From assembly GCA_032821775.1 (NCBI GenBank), contig JAVLRN010000003.1:2294001-2358000 (forward strand): a DNA stretch of 64,000 nt. Direction: 5' to 3'. Positions 45,410-56,962 of this stretch are shown here, in pieces. A program made the position numbers and the translations under genes. Below the pieces are notes generated by a model. It searched no databases. It saw only the letters and a list, made by a program, of their open reading frames with translations, and had not been told where the DNA came from. Numbering within the stretch: the stretch's first letter is position 1; each line of letters opens with the position of its first letter. This stretch comes from Sanguinoderma infundibulare (Eukaryota; Basidiomycota; Agaricomycetes; Polyporales; Polyporaceae).

Positions 45410-48400
45410 CTACTTCTCCTCTTGGGCATAAGGGTTGACGCTGTAGACCTTGATGACAGGAGGGCTCTTGGTAAGGTCAGCGGTGACAATGACCGGGACG
45501 GTCATGAGCTCCCGGATTTCCTGGATCTTGTGGCCAGAAGGGAGTGTCTTCAGGCCCTCGAAGGTGGGCGGCAGCTTCTGCTTCGACTGCGCGCGCTGCT
45601 TGGAGGTCCCGACGTCGTTAATCTCCTCCTTGTTGGCACGACCGAGGACAATCTCATCCTCCTCGTTGTCGTCCTCGTCGAAGAGAGCGCTCTCGTCGTG
45701 GACGGAGCGAGAAACGACCTCCATCTTGACCGCGTGCTGCTCGGCGTTCTGCTTCACCTTCTTGAGGTGCTCGTCATCGCTGTTCTCCGCGAGCCAGGTG
45801 ATCACGTCCCGCGTCGACCAGTAGATCTGCAGCGCGTGGGTATGCTCTTCATAGACGTGGTTCTGTTAGTGGGGAATCGTCAACACAAGTTGCACATGAG
45901 GAGCATACGTGAACTCACATCAATCGGCATCTGATCAACGTGGACACGCTTCTCGATACCGAACTCGGGCAAGAGGACGTCGAAAGCAGCATCTAACACG
46001 CCGATCACCTTCGCCTGACGGATGACGGGACCGTAGCGCTGCGTGAGGTCGGAAATGAGCACACAGAGGTACAAGTGCGCAGATTGCTCCTGCGCCAGCT
46101 TGGCCGAATCCCTCTTGATGTTGCACTGCTGCGCGATCTTAGCAACTGCGTCGCGGTCCATGTTGAACTTGGGGTCTGATCCGCCCTGGAGAATGGCATC
46201 CAGCTGGCGGTGGACCAGGATATCGGCATAGCGACGGATGGGGGAGGTGAAGTGGGAGTAGAGGGGAACGTTCAAAGCGTAATGTCCATACTTCGCGATG
46301 TCAAGCATGCCGGCACAGAAGTACTTCGCACGGGGTGACGCCTTCTGCAGGAGGATCTCCAAAATTGTACGCGCAGTAGGGTCTTCAACGGCCTCGAGCG
46401 ACTTCATGAGAGCAGCGACAGAAGACGTGTCCATCTTGTATCCGAGACGCGCAGCACGCTCGACGAACGCGTTCTACAAACTCGCTCAATCGACGTCCAC
46501 ACATCAAAACCGTCAACACACTCACGAGACGACGCTCAATCGGGCTGTCGTGCCTGCGGAGCATGGCTTGCTCGGAGAAGTGCACAGCAACTTGCTGAGC
46601 AGTCGCGATGTTGGTGAGGAGCATGAACTGTTCAATTTGGTTCGCTCAGTGGTGCTCAAGAACTTTGCAGGATAAATGATGCTTACCTCCTCAATCAGGC
46701 TGTGAGCCTCAGTCCTCTGGTACTGACCGCAGTCAGCGGGCAGACCGCTCTCGTCCAGCTGGAACGTAAGACGAAGCGAGTGAGTCTTGACGCAGCCGTT
46801 CTGGAAGCGGCGCTCGCGGAGTTGCTTCGCGATGTCGTGGAGGGCCTTGATGTCGTGTGATACACCCTCAGCATTGTGCGCAGCATCGACAGGAACATCT
46901 TCCAGGGTCTTGCCATCAATGACGTCCTGGGCATTGGAGTAGGAAAGCTTTGCGGCGGACCTATAAGAGATTGTGAGCACGAGGAATTAGCTAATACCAT
47001 TGGCGTCAGGACTCACTTGATAATCGTCCTGCCGAACCACTTCTTGACAACCTTCGCATCCTTGGTCATCGTAAAGAGGACGGAGAAGGCGAGGCGCTCC
47101 TGTCCTGGGAGAAGACTGCAGACCTGCTCACTCAACGTTGGCGGAAGCATTGGGACCGCGCGCTGCACGAGGTAAACACTCGTCGCCCTCTTCCTGGCAT
47201 CGCGATCCAGAGCCGTGTTGGGCTTGACGAAGAACGACACGTCGGCGATGTGTACACCAATGTCATACGTCCCGTCGTCGTTGGCCTTGATGGACACAGC
47301 GTCGTCTAGGTCCTTGGCGTCCTCGGGGTCAATGGTGAAGACACGCTCGCCGCGAAGGTCCTTGCGAACGTCGAACTCGCGCTCGGGAATACTAGTGGGA
47401 TCGTGAGCGAAATGAGACCATTATCACACGACATCGAACTCACGACCAAGGCGTGGGAGGCAAGCACTTCATTACGTTGTCGCTGAACTCTTCGGTGGGG
47501 AAGTTGCAGTCCTTGAGAAGCGCACTGGTTTCGACCTCGATGTCGCCAATCGGACCGAGTTCCTCGACGAGGGTACCGAAAGGATGAAGTGAGGAGATAG
47601 GCTATTAGGAGGCACATGAGTGACAGGCAAGGTACAATGATCGACGATAGCACGTACGTGACGCTTGATGCAGGCGACGAACAGCTTGTTGGCGTATGCC
47701 TCCGAGTTCTGCACAAAGTCGGGCGGCGCCTGCTCGGTGGGAATAGCAATGAGGGGAACACGCTTGTCGGTTGGCTTGAACCAGACTATCTTGGGACGTT
47801 CAATGGGACGACGAGGCTCGTCACCCCTGTCGCCCTCCCTCTCGCGACGCTCAGCCTCCTGCTTCTCCTTGGTCGCTGCGGACGACGGACGAAGCAGCCC
47901 CAGCGTTCCGGAGAACAGCTGTCCAGGCATGCGCTCGACGACCGCGACGACATGGCCAGCGAACTGCGGCTTCACCTCATCTGTCACCCTACACACAACC
48001 GTCAGACCACCACACACAGCGACACGACAAGGCACATACTCCTCATCCTCGAACAGCATCAAGCCCTGGCCTTCAACCTCGACGTCGTCTTTCTTCTTGT
48101 CGTTCTTGCGGCCAGCGGCGTTCTTCAGATCGTACGCGGAGTTCTCTTCCTTCTTGCGCTTCTTCTCCTCCTTCTCCTTCTTAGTGCCCCATACCTCGTC
48201 GACGTCGAGCAGCTCAACTGCCACGATATCACCTTCGAGTGCACGGTTGCGGTCCTTGGAGCCACAGATGTAGATGTCGGCGTCGAGGACTTCCGTCGCG
48301 ACGTACGCATCTGACCGATTACGTTTGTTGACTCGTAGAATACCTACAACAAGCTTGCCGGCCGCGAGAAGCGGCGGAAGCGAAGCCTGCGGGAGATAAG

Positions 48401-50306
48401 GAGCGAAGAGCGACTTGCGCTGAGGTTGGCTAGATTGCTGTTGAAGCTGCGACTGGAACTGCTGCTGTTGCTGCTGAAGAAGGTTGATGCCACCCAGACC
48501 GAGACCCATCATGTTTGCGGCCATCATATTCGGGAGCATGTTCGGGAAGCTGAACGACATGGCCTTCTGGTGGTGGCCGCCGGCAGCGGCGCGGAACTGC
48601 TGCAAGCTCTGGAGCTGAGCCTGAGCTTGTGCAAGGTCGGCCGCAAAATTGCCACCCTGGAGATTGTTGATACCGCCGTCTGCACATGGGTCAGCGGCCC
48701 ATTCATCGGTCACTTCTGACGAGGCACTCACTGATACGCCAGCTGGAGTCGGAGCGAGAGTGACCGGAACCGCCAAGACCAGGAGGAGGGGCAAATCCAT
48801 CATCGAAGCCGTCCGCACTGTGCGAGAATCCGAGCGACGCCAAACTAGGTTGGCCGCTAGTCTTGTTGAGGACGTTGACACTGTGACGCCTGCCATGTCC
48901 ACGAGGAACAGAGGACGGCTGCCCGTCGAGACCCATTCCCAAGCCACCCATGCTGCCAAACTGGCCCATGGCACTCTGAGGGCCACCGAACGCGTTGATG
49001 CCCATGTTCATGGACGGGACAGCAGTGCTATGGACACGGCGGTGGACGTTACGACCAGGCGCGAGACCGGCGGTCTGGAAGGAGAGCACCTGGTTCGAGG
49101 CGAGTTGCTGCTGGTAGAGAGCCTGCTGTTGCTGCTGCAAGGCCTCGATCTGGCTCTGGATGGCGATCTGCTCCAACGAAGCGTCGGCATGCATACAGGG
49201 GCCACATAACGAGGACAAGGACTCACCTGCTCCGCCATGATCCCAGAGATATCACCACGCTCGTCGGGCTTCCTGTGACTATCGTCGAGGTTGCCAAAGT
49301 TGTTATTGCCGTGGTTCTGCTGAGGGAACTGGAACCCGACGTCCTCCTCGTTGATCGGAGGGCCCATAGCCAGGTTCGAGCTGGGGCGCCTGCGGGCACC
49401 AAACATGAAGCCAGGGGCGAGCTGGGGACGGCCGGACGGACCAATGACCTCTCCCTGCTCTTGCTGTTGTTGCTGGGCGAGGGCTTGAAAGCGGGGCGGG
49501 TTGAAGCTCTGCGACAGAGAGCGGCGCTGGTGGCCAGTCTGGTAGGCAGTCTCGGGGATCTCGCCATCCTCGATGATGGGCGTTCCCTGGCTGTCCTCCA
49601 CATCCTCCATCATGGAACCAAGGTTGGGAGAATAGCCAACCGAACTGCCGAGAGACGAGGCACCGAGCGAGGCCGCCTTGCGGTGACGCGGAGGCTGCTC
49701 GAGACCGGAACCGGGGAAGGCGGTCGCACCTGGCTGGAACACGGGTGCGTTCGCGGGCAGCGTCGATGCCGCGGCGAGCGACTGAGCGTTGATCTGCTGG
49801 TTAGGGGGAGAGGTGGTCTTAAGGTCTGCAATGACGCGCTGGAGCGACGAGAGCGCGTCGCTGCTCTCGGCAGTCGCGGGCGGCGGGACAGGGGACGGCT
49901 GCTTGGGTTTGCCGTTCCCGCCTTGGACGCGGGGTCCCTGCGAGTTCGACTGACCCTTCTTGTGCCCTCCACCCTGCTGTCCTCCACCACGGCCAGACTG
50001 CGACTTGCCACGCTGCCGCCCGTCGCCGCTGTTGTTGTTCTTGCGCGGGTTGGCCGACTCCGAGCCGGAATCTGCTGCGCCCTGTGCATTGCTGGGCTTC
50101 CTGCTGGTCGAGCGGTTGCTCGACCGCGAGGATGGCCTGGGGTTGCCCGGACCCGCGCTCACAGACGTCGAACGCGAGCTGGGACCGTTCTTCTTGGGGC
50201 CGGGTTTGTTGCCGCCCTGCTGGACAGAGCCGTTAGAGGGCTGCTGCCTCTTGTCGTCCTTCTTAGGCAGCGTCTGCTGCATCTGAGGCGTGATTTCGTC
50301 CGTCAT
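45410..50306 (-). CDS. SSD1: RNB-domain protein of the SSD1/Sts5/Dis3L2 family
   Basis: Ten exons: 50306-49227, 49167-48732, 48679-48040, 47988-47658, 47601-47444, 47391-47017, 46960-46687, 46627-46526, 46473-45919, 45862-45410; 1467 residues. The first 560 residues are disordered and rich in Gln, Asn, Gly and Ser (poly-Q QQQQQEQGEV, QQQQQQFQSQLQQQ), the usual SSD1 N-tail. Cold-shock-like beta barrels follow (KLVVGILRVNKRNRSDAYVA). The RNB domain starts near residue 880: FTIDPEDAKDLDDAVSI keeps all four catalytic aspartates (about 903, 909, 911, 912). HIADVSFFVKPNTALDRDAR, SEQVCSLLPGQERLAFSVLF and SPIRRYADILVHRQLDA follow. Ssd1 binds mRNAs for wall and stress proteins; several fungal members have lost nuclease activity, whereas Dis3L2 is active. 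The intact Asp set suggests this one could cut RNA. Confidence 0.92.
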
Positions 50307-50834
50307 ATCGTTCGTAACGTGATGTCAGTGTTGTGAGAGGCTTTTCAGATATTTTGCGATGTTTTGGGGGGTTGTGCTGTTTTCTGGAGAATAGACGGAA
50401 GGTGACGAAGACTGGTGACTGGTAAGCACGCTTGGAACGGGGAATGAAGAAAGGGGCTCTTACACAAAGTTGGGTAAAGAGTCGTAAACGTAGGCTTTGC
50501 CCTGTAGGGCGAGTGGGGGTTTATGGGAGTGGTTGCCTCGGTAGGGCGTGGAAGGGGATTGTTTATCGTCGCAAAGAGAGGCAGGGATCGTCCAAGAGAG
50601 CTATATGGTCTGGCGAGGCGGCTATGGCCCTTTCCCACGCTCCTTAGTCACTGATACCCCCCTCGACATGCGCCCACTTGCAACAATTGAAGGCCTGGTG
50701 AGCTCAAGCCTCGTGCTCAGATATGTTATGTTTTAAATCGCCATAATCCACCCCACGTAAAGGCACGACGATCTACGAGAATAGGTTTAGAAGCGGAGTA
50801 CAGTATTCTATGTAACCGTTCTAGAATAGTATCT
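50307..50834. other. Intergenic region, SSD1 promoter / IDH2 3' end
   Basis: A 528-bp gap. It includes the promoter and probably a long 5' leader of the SSD1-like gene. No motif recognised with confidence. Confidence 0.4.
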
Positions 50835-52674
<1,840 letters not shown>

Positions 52675-52974
52675 TTTTGCAAGGGTCGGAGGACGACGGA
52701 GGAGAGAAAGGTGGTAAAGCCGAAACGAAACTTGAGCATGGACGAAATACCTGGCCACGTGAAGGATGATGTATTTCCACGTGGGTCCGATCAATCTTCT
52801 GTCGTTTGCCGGATGCCGTGGCCTTTCCGCCCCGACTCGGATCCTGGCCGCTCCCTCGTTTGCCGCGGCGCTTCACATCCTCCGAGTCTCTATACAGAGT
52901 CCGTCTAGTAAATAGTATACTGCAGCGTACATGCACAACATATGATACAGGTCATGAGAGTACGGGTGAGTGTG
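52675..52974. promoter_or_regulatory. Promoter region of IDH2
   Basis: A 300-bp gap between the IDH2 start and the VPS24 3' end on the same strand. It holds the IDH2 promoter by position. An ATACATCATCC segment lies near 52768. No confident motif. Confidence 0.35.
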
Positions 52975-53841
52975 TCATCCACTCAGCAGGCCATTCAGCT
53001 GCTGTCGGTACTCCTCCATAGCCCTCTCCGTCTCCTCGTCCTCTGCCCGGTCCTGTATTGACTGCATCGAAATCAGTGTACCGTGTGGTGCCCTCGAGCA
53101 TAGCACATACCGGAAGTTCTTCCTTGACCGTACCCGCCTGTCCTAGCTTGCCTTCTGTCAGGTCGTACAGCACCTTGTCGACCTCGGCATCGGCTTCTTC
53201 CTCCAGTTCTTCGTCGTCTTCCATTTGGAGTGTGTCCTCCAACATCTCCTCCATTATGCCCGCCTAGGCCACCCCCGGTTACTATGAGAACGCAAGGGGA
53301 TTCACGGGAAACGTACCTTGGTCATCTCCATGCTCATCTCCCGCATGACCTGGCTAATCTGGGGCAGCTTCACGAGTGCATTCGACAATTTCATGATCTC
53401 CGTCGACTTCTGTAGCGCGCCCGTGACCTTGGCCATCGCTACACGGCAATCATTTAGCAGTTGCACACTGCGATGGGGCACACTGCGCACCCAGCTGTTG
53501 TTGCAGCTGGTGGCCGATTGACCCCAGCCTGGCCTTGCTGACCGAAAGCCTGTCCATCTGCTTGTGGCTCCTGACGACCTCCTTCGCCATGATCCTCGCG
53601 GACTTGGTGTCGCCCTTCTTCGCGAGCTGCTTCACTGTTTGTTGCGCCTTCTTCGTTGCCGTATCAAGCTAGATCATGCGCAGCCTGGACAATGAGCCGC
53701 GAGCCCGAGACGCAAACGATTGCAGCGAACCTGCCTCATCTCCCGCTCGAGCACCCGCTGTTCGGAGCGCAGCTTGCCCTGCCATGCGCGCACCTTCTCC
53801 TCGGCGGTAGGTCCATAGAGGAAACGGTTGATCGTCTGCAT
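52975..53841 (-). CDS. VPS24: ESCRT-III subunit Vps24 (CHMP3)
   Basis: Exons 53841-53731, 53668-53491, 53438-53317, 53263-53111, 53061-52975; 216 residues. The start MQTINRFLYGPTAEEKVRAW matches the Vps24/CHMP3 subgroup (helix alpha0 and the P-T-x-E-E-K-V-R-x-W motif) rather than Vps2. The basic N-terminal helices (LRSEQRVLEREMRQ, AKKGDTKSARIMAKEVVRSH) bind membrane. The acidic C-terminus (DDEELEEEADAEVDKVLYDL) is autoinhibitory and ends with the MIM-like ERAMEEYRQQLNGL. It assembles with Vps20, Snf7 and Vps2 to form intraluminal vesicles at multivesicular bodies. All introns are 49-62 nt. It is divergent from the KRE9-like gene. Confidence 0.92.
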
Positions 53842-54193
53842 AGTGGATGGCGGCGGTGGATGTGAGACGAGGAGAGTGTGGTCGGACTGTGGCTCTTGGC
53901 GTCTGGAGCGCACAGTGCGCATACGCGACGCATGTGACTGGCGCTGGTCGCTGTGCCCCGCGCGCAGCTCAGCCTTGGAATTAATCCTGACCAGCGACAC
54001 GTCTCGACTCGCACCGGACCCGTTGGCTGACACCCCCGTCCGTCCTATAAGTTCCACACAGGAGCGTGGACATGACCGAGTGTTCATCATCGTCCTCCTC
54101 GCTGGTCGAGCACTACTCCCACTCCCAGTCTCCTAGTCTCCTTCCTCTGTTCCTGGATAACTGCTCGGAACTTGCTGCACGCTGGCCTGCAAC
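53842..54193. promoter_or_regulatory. Bidirectional promoter region, VPS24 / KRE9-like
   Basis: A 352-bp head-to-head gap holding both promoters. A CCTATAAG TATA-like element occurs at about 54044, 145 bp upstream of the KRE9-like ATG. Confidence 0.45.
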
Positions 54194-55310
54194 ATGTCTC
54201 TTCTTCTTTTGCTGGGACTCCTTCCCTCGATGCTGGTTCTCGCTGACTTTACGCCGACTGCCCCCGGTCCTGGAGAAACCTTCGCGGCTGGCTCGCCGTG
54301 CACCATCAAGTGGAACGCCGACAATACCGGACAGTGGACGAATGTCTCGATCTGTATGTCTCCTCAAACCCACCCTTGAACCATCGTTGCCACGACTTGA
54401 CGAACATCCCATTCCAGACTTCATGACAGGCTCGAACACCAACATGACGCGGCTGGCGACCGTGGCCTCGGGCCTCGACGGCACCGACAGCACACTCTCC
54501 CCGTACGATTGGACTTGTCCTGAAGTCCATCCATACTCTGCCATCTACTTCTACCAGGTACGTGTTGAGCATCTCGTGGTCGTCGTCCACGATGGCTGAC
54601 AGAGTCCAGTTCAATAATGGGGACGACCAGCAGAACGCTCGATGGACGACCCGTTTCACGGTATGCTTCACGTCCATCAGTTGTCCACAGCGGCCTCACT
54701 GTCAACATGACAGATTACCTCGGCATCCGGACATAGCGAGAGGCCCGAGCACCACAAGCAACCAAACGGCGATGCTGTCCCCTGGGGTGAAGGCCGTCTG
54801 GTGTCTGCTGGCGACAGATCTTCCATCCGCGGACATTCCAAAGCCGCTCTATCCGACCCAAGCTCACAGCGCGACGTAGGCGACAGCGACCCGGATAATA
54901 GCAGTACAGACAGGAGCAACGATGGCCATGGAGATGGAGGCAATGACTCTTCCGATGGCCGCAATTCGCAGGGCGGGATTAGCGACCACACGGAAAGTCC
55001 TTTCCCTGCCCAACCCACCCCAGATTCCACGTCCACACCCTCTCACCATCGTCCCAATGGTGGCGACAGTGACGCTTCCGGCTTCTCGATCCCGACCGTC
55101 AGCCTCCCGAGGAAAGCGCGCCCTGCTTCCACGCGATCTGGTTCTTCCCTGGTCAACCCTCCTCCCAGTGCTCGAAGCTCGCACATGGGCCCCGGCGTGT
55201 CGAACGCGATGAACGACGTGAAGATCGCCAGCGGAGACTGCGCCAAACACGATCGGAGATGGCAGGGGAACGCTGCGATTTACTGGTTCTTGGCCGCTAT
55301 GTTACTGTAG
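54194..55310 (+). CDS. KRE9/KNH1-like secreted Ser-rich protein, probable GPI anchor
   Basis: Exons 54194-54353, 54418-54557, 54610-54660, 54714-55310; 315 residues. Residues 1-17 (MSLLLLLGLLPSMLVLA) are a signal peptide. The next 100 residues fit the Kre9/Knh1 N-terminal Ig-like domain: FTPTAPGPGETFAAGSPCTI, KWNADNTGQWTNVSIYFM and the following two conserved cysteines (C in SPCTIKW, C in WTCPEV). A long linker rich in Ser, Asp, Gly and Pro follows (NSSTDRSNDGHGDGGNDSSD), likely O-glycosylated. The C-terminus (AIYWFLAAMLL) is short and hydrophobic, as a GPI-attachment signal would be. Such proteins act in beta-1,6-glucan assembly or wall structure. The last 14 nt overlap the convergent AP-endonuclease-like gene. 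Confidence 0.78.
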
Positions 55311-56517
55311 TCATCTGCATCAGCCGCTGCTCCCGTCTCAGAAGCAAGCCATAGCACTCACCAGGTTGTAATTGATTCTGCACCGCGGACTCGATGACTT
55401 GTTGAACTTGCGACACCGCTTCCAATCCATCCATATCCTTCATCGTAAGCACAAATGCGGCGTGGTCGCTATGTGCTCTCTCCTGAGGATCCTCCAGGTA
55501 AGCGATGTCGAACACATTCTCCTCCAGCCTCCTGTCCACCAGCGCATAGTCGACCCTCGCGCAGTCCGCACCCTGCGGCTTCCCCTTCGCGAACCAGCTG
55601 TATGCCTTCACGCTCGGGTGCCTCGCCCTGAACACGTCCACCACGTTCAGCCCGGGTATGAACTCCTCTTTGAACTGTGCGCGCGCGAGCCCGTGCGGGT
55701 ACTCCGTCCTCAGCCGCGGGTGGCAGTCCGCGTGCTCGAGCGAGATGTTGAAGTCCCCGACGAGGACGACGCGGAGTCCGCGCCGCTGCAGCGCGGCGCA
55801 CTCGTGCAGGAGCAGCCGGTTGAAGTCGCGCTTGCGCTCGTTGCGCGTCTTCGGCGCCGCCTTGCCCAGCGGGTCGCGCCACATGAACTCGCTCCCGTTC
55901 AGCGCGTACACGTTCACCAGCGCCCACCCGGTGCGCATCTCGAGGATGAGCACGCGCCCCTCCGCGTCCCAGTCAACCTCCCGGGCGTGCGCGACCGCGC
56001 CCGGCTCGCGGACGAACGTGGCGACGCCGAAGTGCCGCTGGCCGCGGGTGGCGCGGTTCAGCGAGTGGTGCATGGTGTACCGGGGGCCGTCCTCTTCCAG
56101 GGCGTCGGTGTCGGTGTCGGCGTCGTCGGTGGACTTTCGGCCAGGCTTGGGTGAGCGTGCACCAGTGTCGTGACCAGTATTCGCCGCTCTCCGCAGGGCG
56201 GCGATCCATTCTTTATCCGAGTGGCGCGCGCGCACCTCCTGCAGGCAGACAAAGTCGGGAAAGCCGTGTCGTCGCATGAGATCGCGGAGGAGGGATGGAT
56301 TGGAGCCGGGCAGAATGCCCGGAGTAGCGTTTGCAGCGGCGCGGGCCTTGCTGGCTGGGAGCTGGAGGAAGGGTACAGGCGTCTCGACGTTCCAGGACAG
56401 GATCCTGGTTAGTGCCTCCGTGTTGCTGTCTGTAGACTCCTCGAGCCGACGCTTCGTTGATGCAGGCGTTTCGAGGCCGAGTTCAACGCCATCTTCGCTC
56501 CGCGAATGTTTCGCCAT
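55297..56517 (-). CDS. Endonuclease/exonuclease/phosphatase family protein (AP-endonuclease/ExoIII-like)
   Basis: A single exon of 406 residues. ExoIII-family motifs in order: ILSWNVETPVPF (Asn), DFVCLQEVRARHSDKEW (catalytic Glu), YTMHHSLNRATRGQRHFGVA, WALVNVYALNGSEF, VVLVGDFNISLEHAD (Asp, Asn), FAKGKPQGADCARVDYALV and HSDHAAFVLTMKD (Asp-His pair). A basic region and an acidic loop (DDADTDTDALEEDG) are inserted. The family makes AP-site incisions in base excision repair; a nuclear or mitochondrial role is inferred. The start at 56517 is chosen over an in-frame ATG at 56697 because the extension lacks conserved features. A strong donor (GTGAGTGC) near 55364 suggests the last 22 residues may be spliced differently. 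The 3' end overlaps the convergent KRE9-like gene by 14 nt. Confidence 0.8.
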   Translation of the reverse strand: MAKHSRSEDGVELGLETPASTKRRLEESTDSNTEALTRILSWNVETPVPFLQLPASKARAAANATPGILPGSNPSLLRDLMRRHGFPDFVCLQEVRARHSDKEWIAALRRAANTGHDTGARSPKPGRKSTDDADTDTDALEEDGPRYTMHHSLNRATRGQRHFGVATFVREPGAVAHAREVDWDAEGRVLILEMRTGWALVNVYALNGSEFMWRDPLGKAAPKTRNERKRDFNRLLLHECAALQRRGLRVVLVGDFNISLEHADCHPRLRTEYPHGLARAQFKEEFIPGLNVVDVFRARHPSVKAYSWFAKGKPQGADCARVDYALVDRRLEENVFDIAYLEDPQERAHSDHAAFVLTMKDMDGLEAVSQVQQVIESAVQNQLQPGECYGLLLRREQRLMQMTTVT

Positions 56518-56962
56518 CGTGCGGTGGACGTTATGGACGACGGAAGTGCCTGTATTTAGGATCGTGGGGTTGTTCAGTCGATCGTTCTGAAAATTGTGGA
56601 CCGAATTGATCTCATACCTAAACTTCACGATACCAATGGTTGACAGGGGTGCAATGGCCCGAGTTCGTGCACAGCGATAGATATGGAATACGAGCAACCT
56701 AGATGGTTGGTTAGGGATGTCTCAAGTCGTTCAGTGCGAACAAGGTGGTGGCTTGCGCCATTACGAATGCTGCAGGATTGCACGTGGTCACGCATGAGGT
56801 CATACAGACGAACCTATCTTGTTCCCGCATCGATGCTCCAGGCGAAACCAATTTAATCGAACGGCACAACATAGCGAGTGTACATTATGTAGGATCTGAG
56901 TCTAACACAACATCTAGCGATGTCTATACAACACGCGCAGTCTATCGAATCATCAGAGTCCT
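56518..56962. other. Intergenic region between EEP gene and Zn2Cys6 gene
   Basis: A 445-bp gap, AT-richer than average. It contains the promoter of the AP-endonuclease-like gene and the 3' end of the regulator gene. No motif recognised. Confidence 0.4.

Noticed and set aside
55297..56697. Longer N-terminus for the AP-endonuclease-like protein, starting at 56697
   Set aside because: The extra 60 residues lack family motifs, while the ATG at 56517 opens a typical basic, polar N-terminus.
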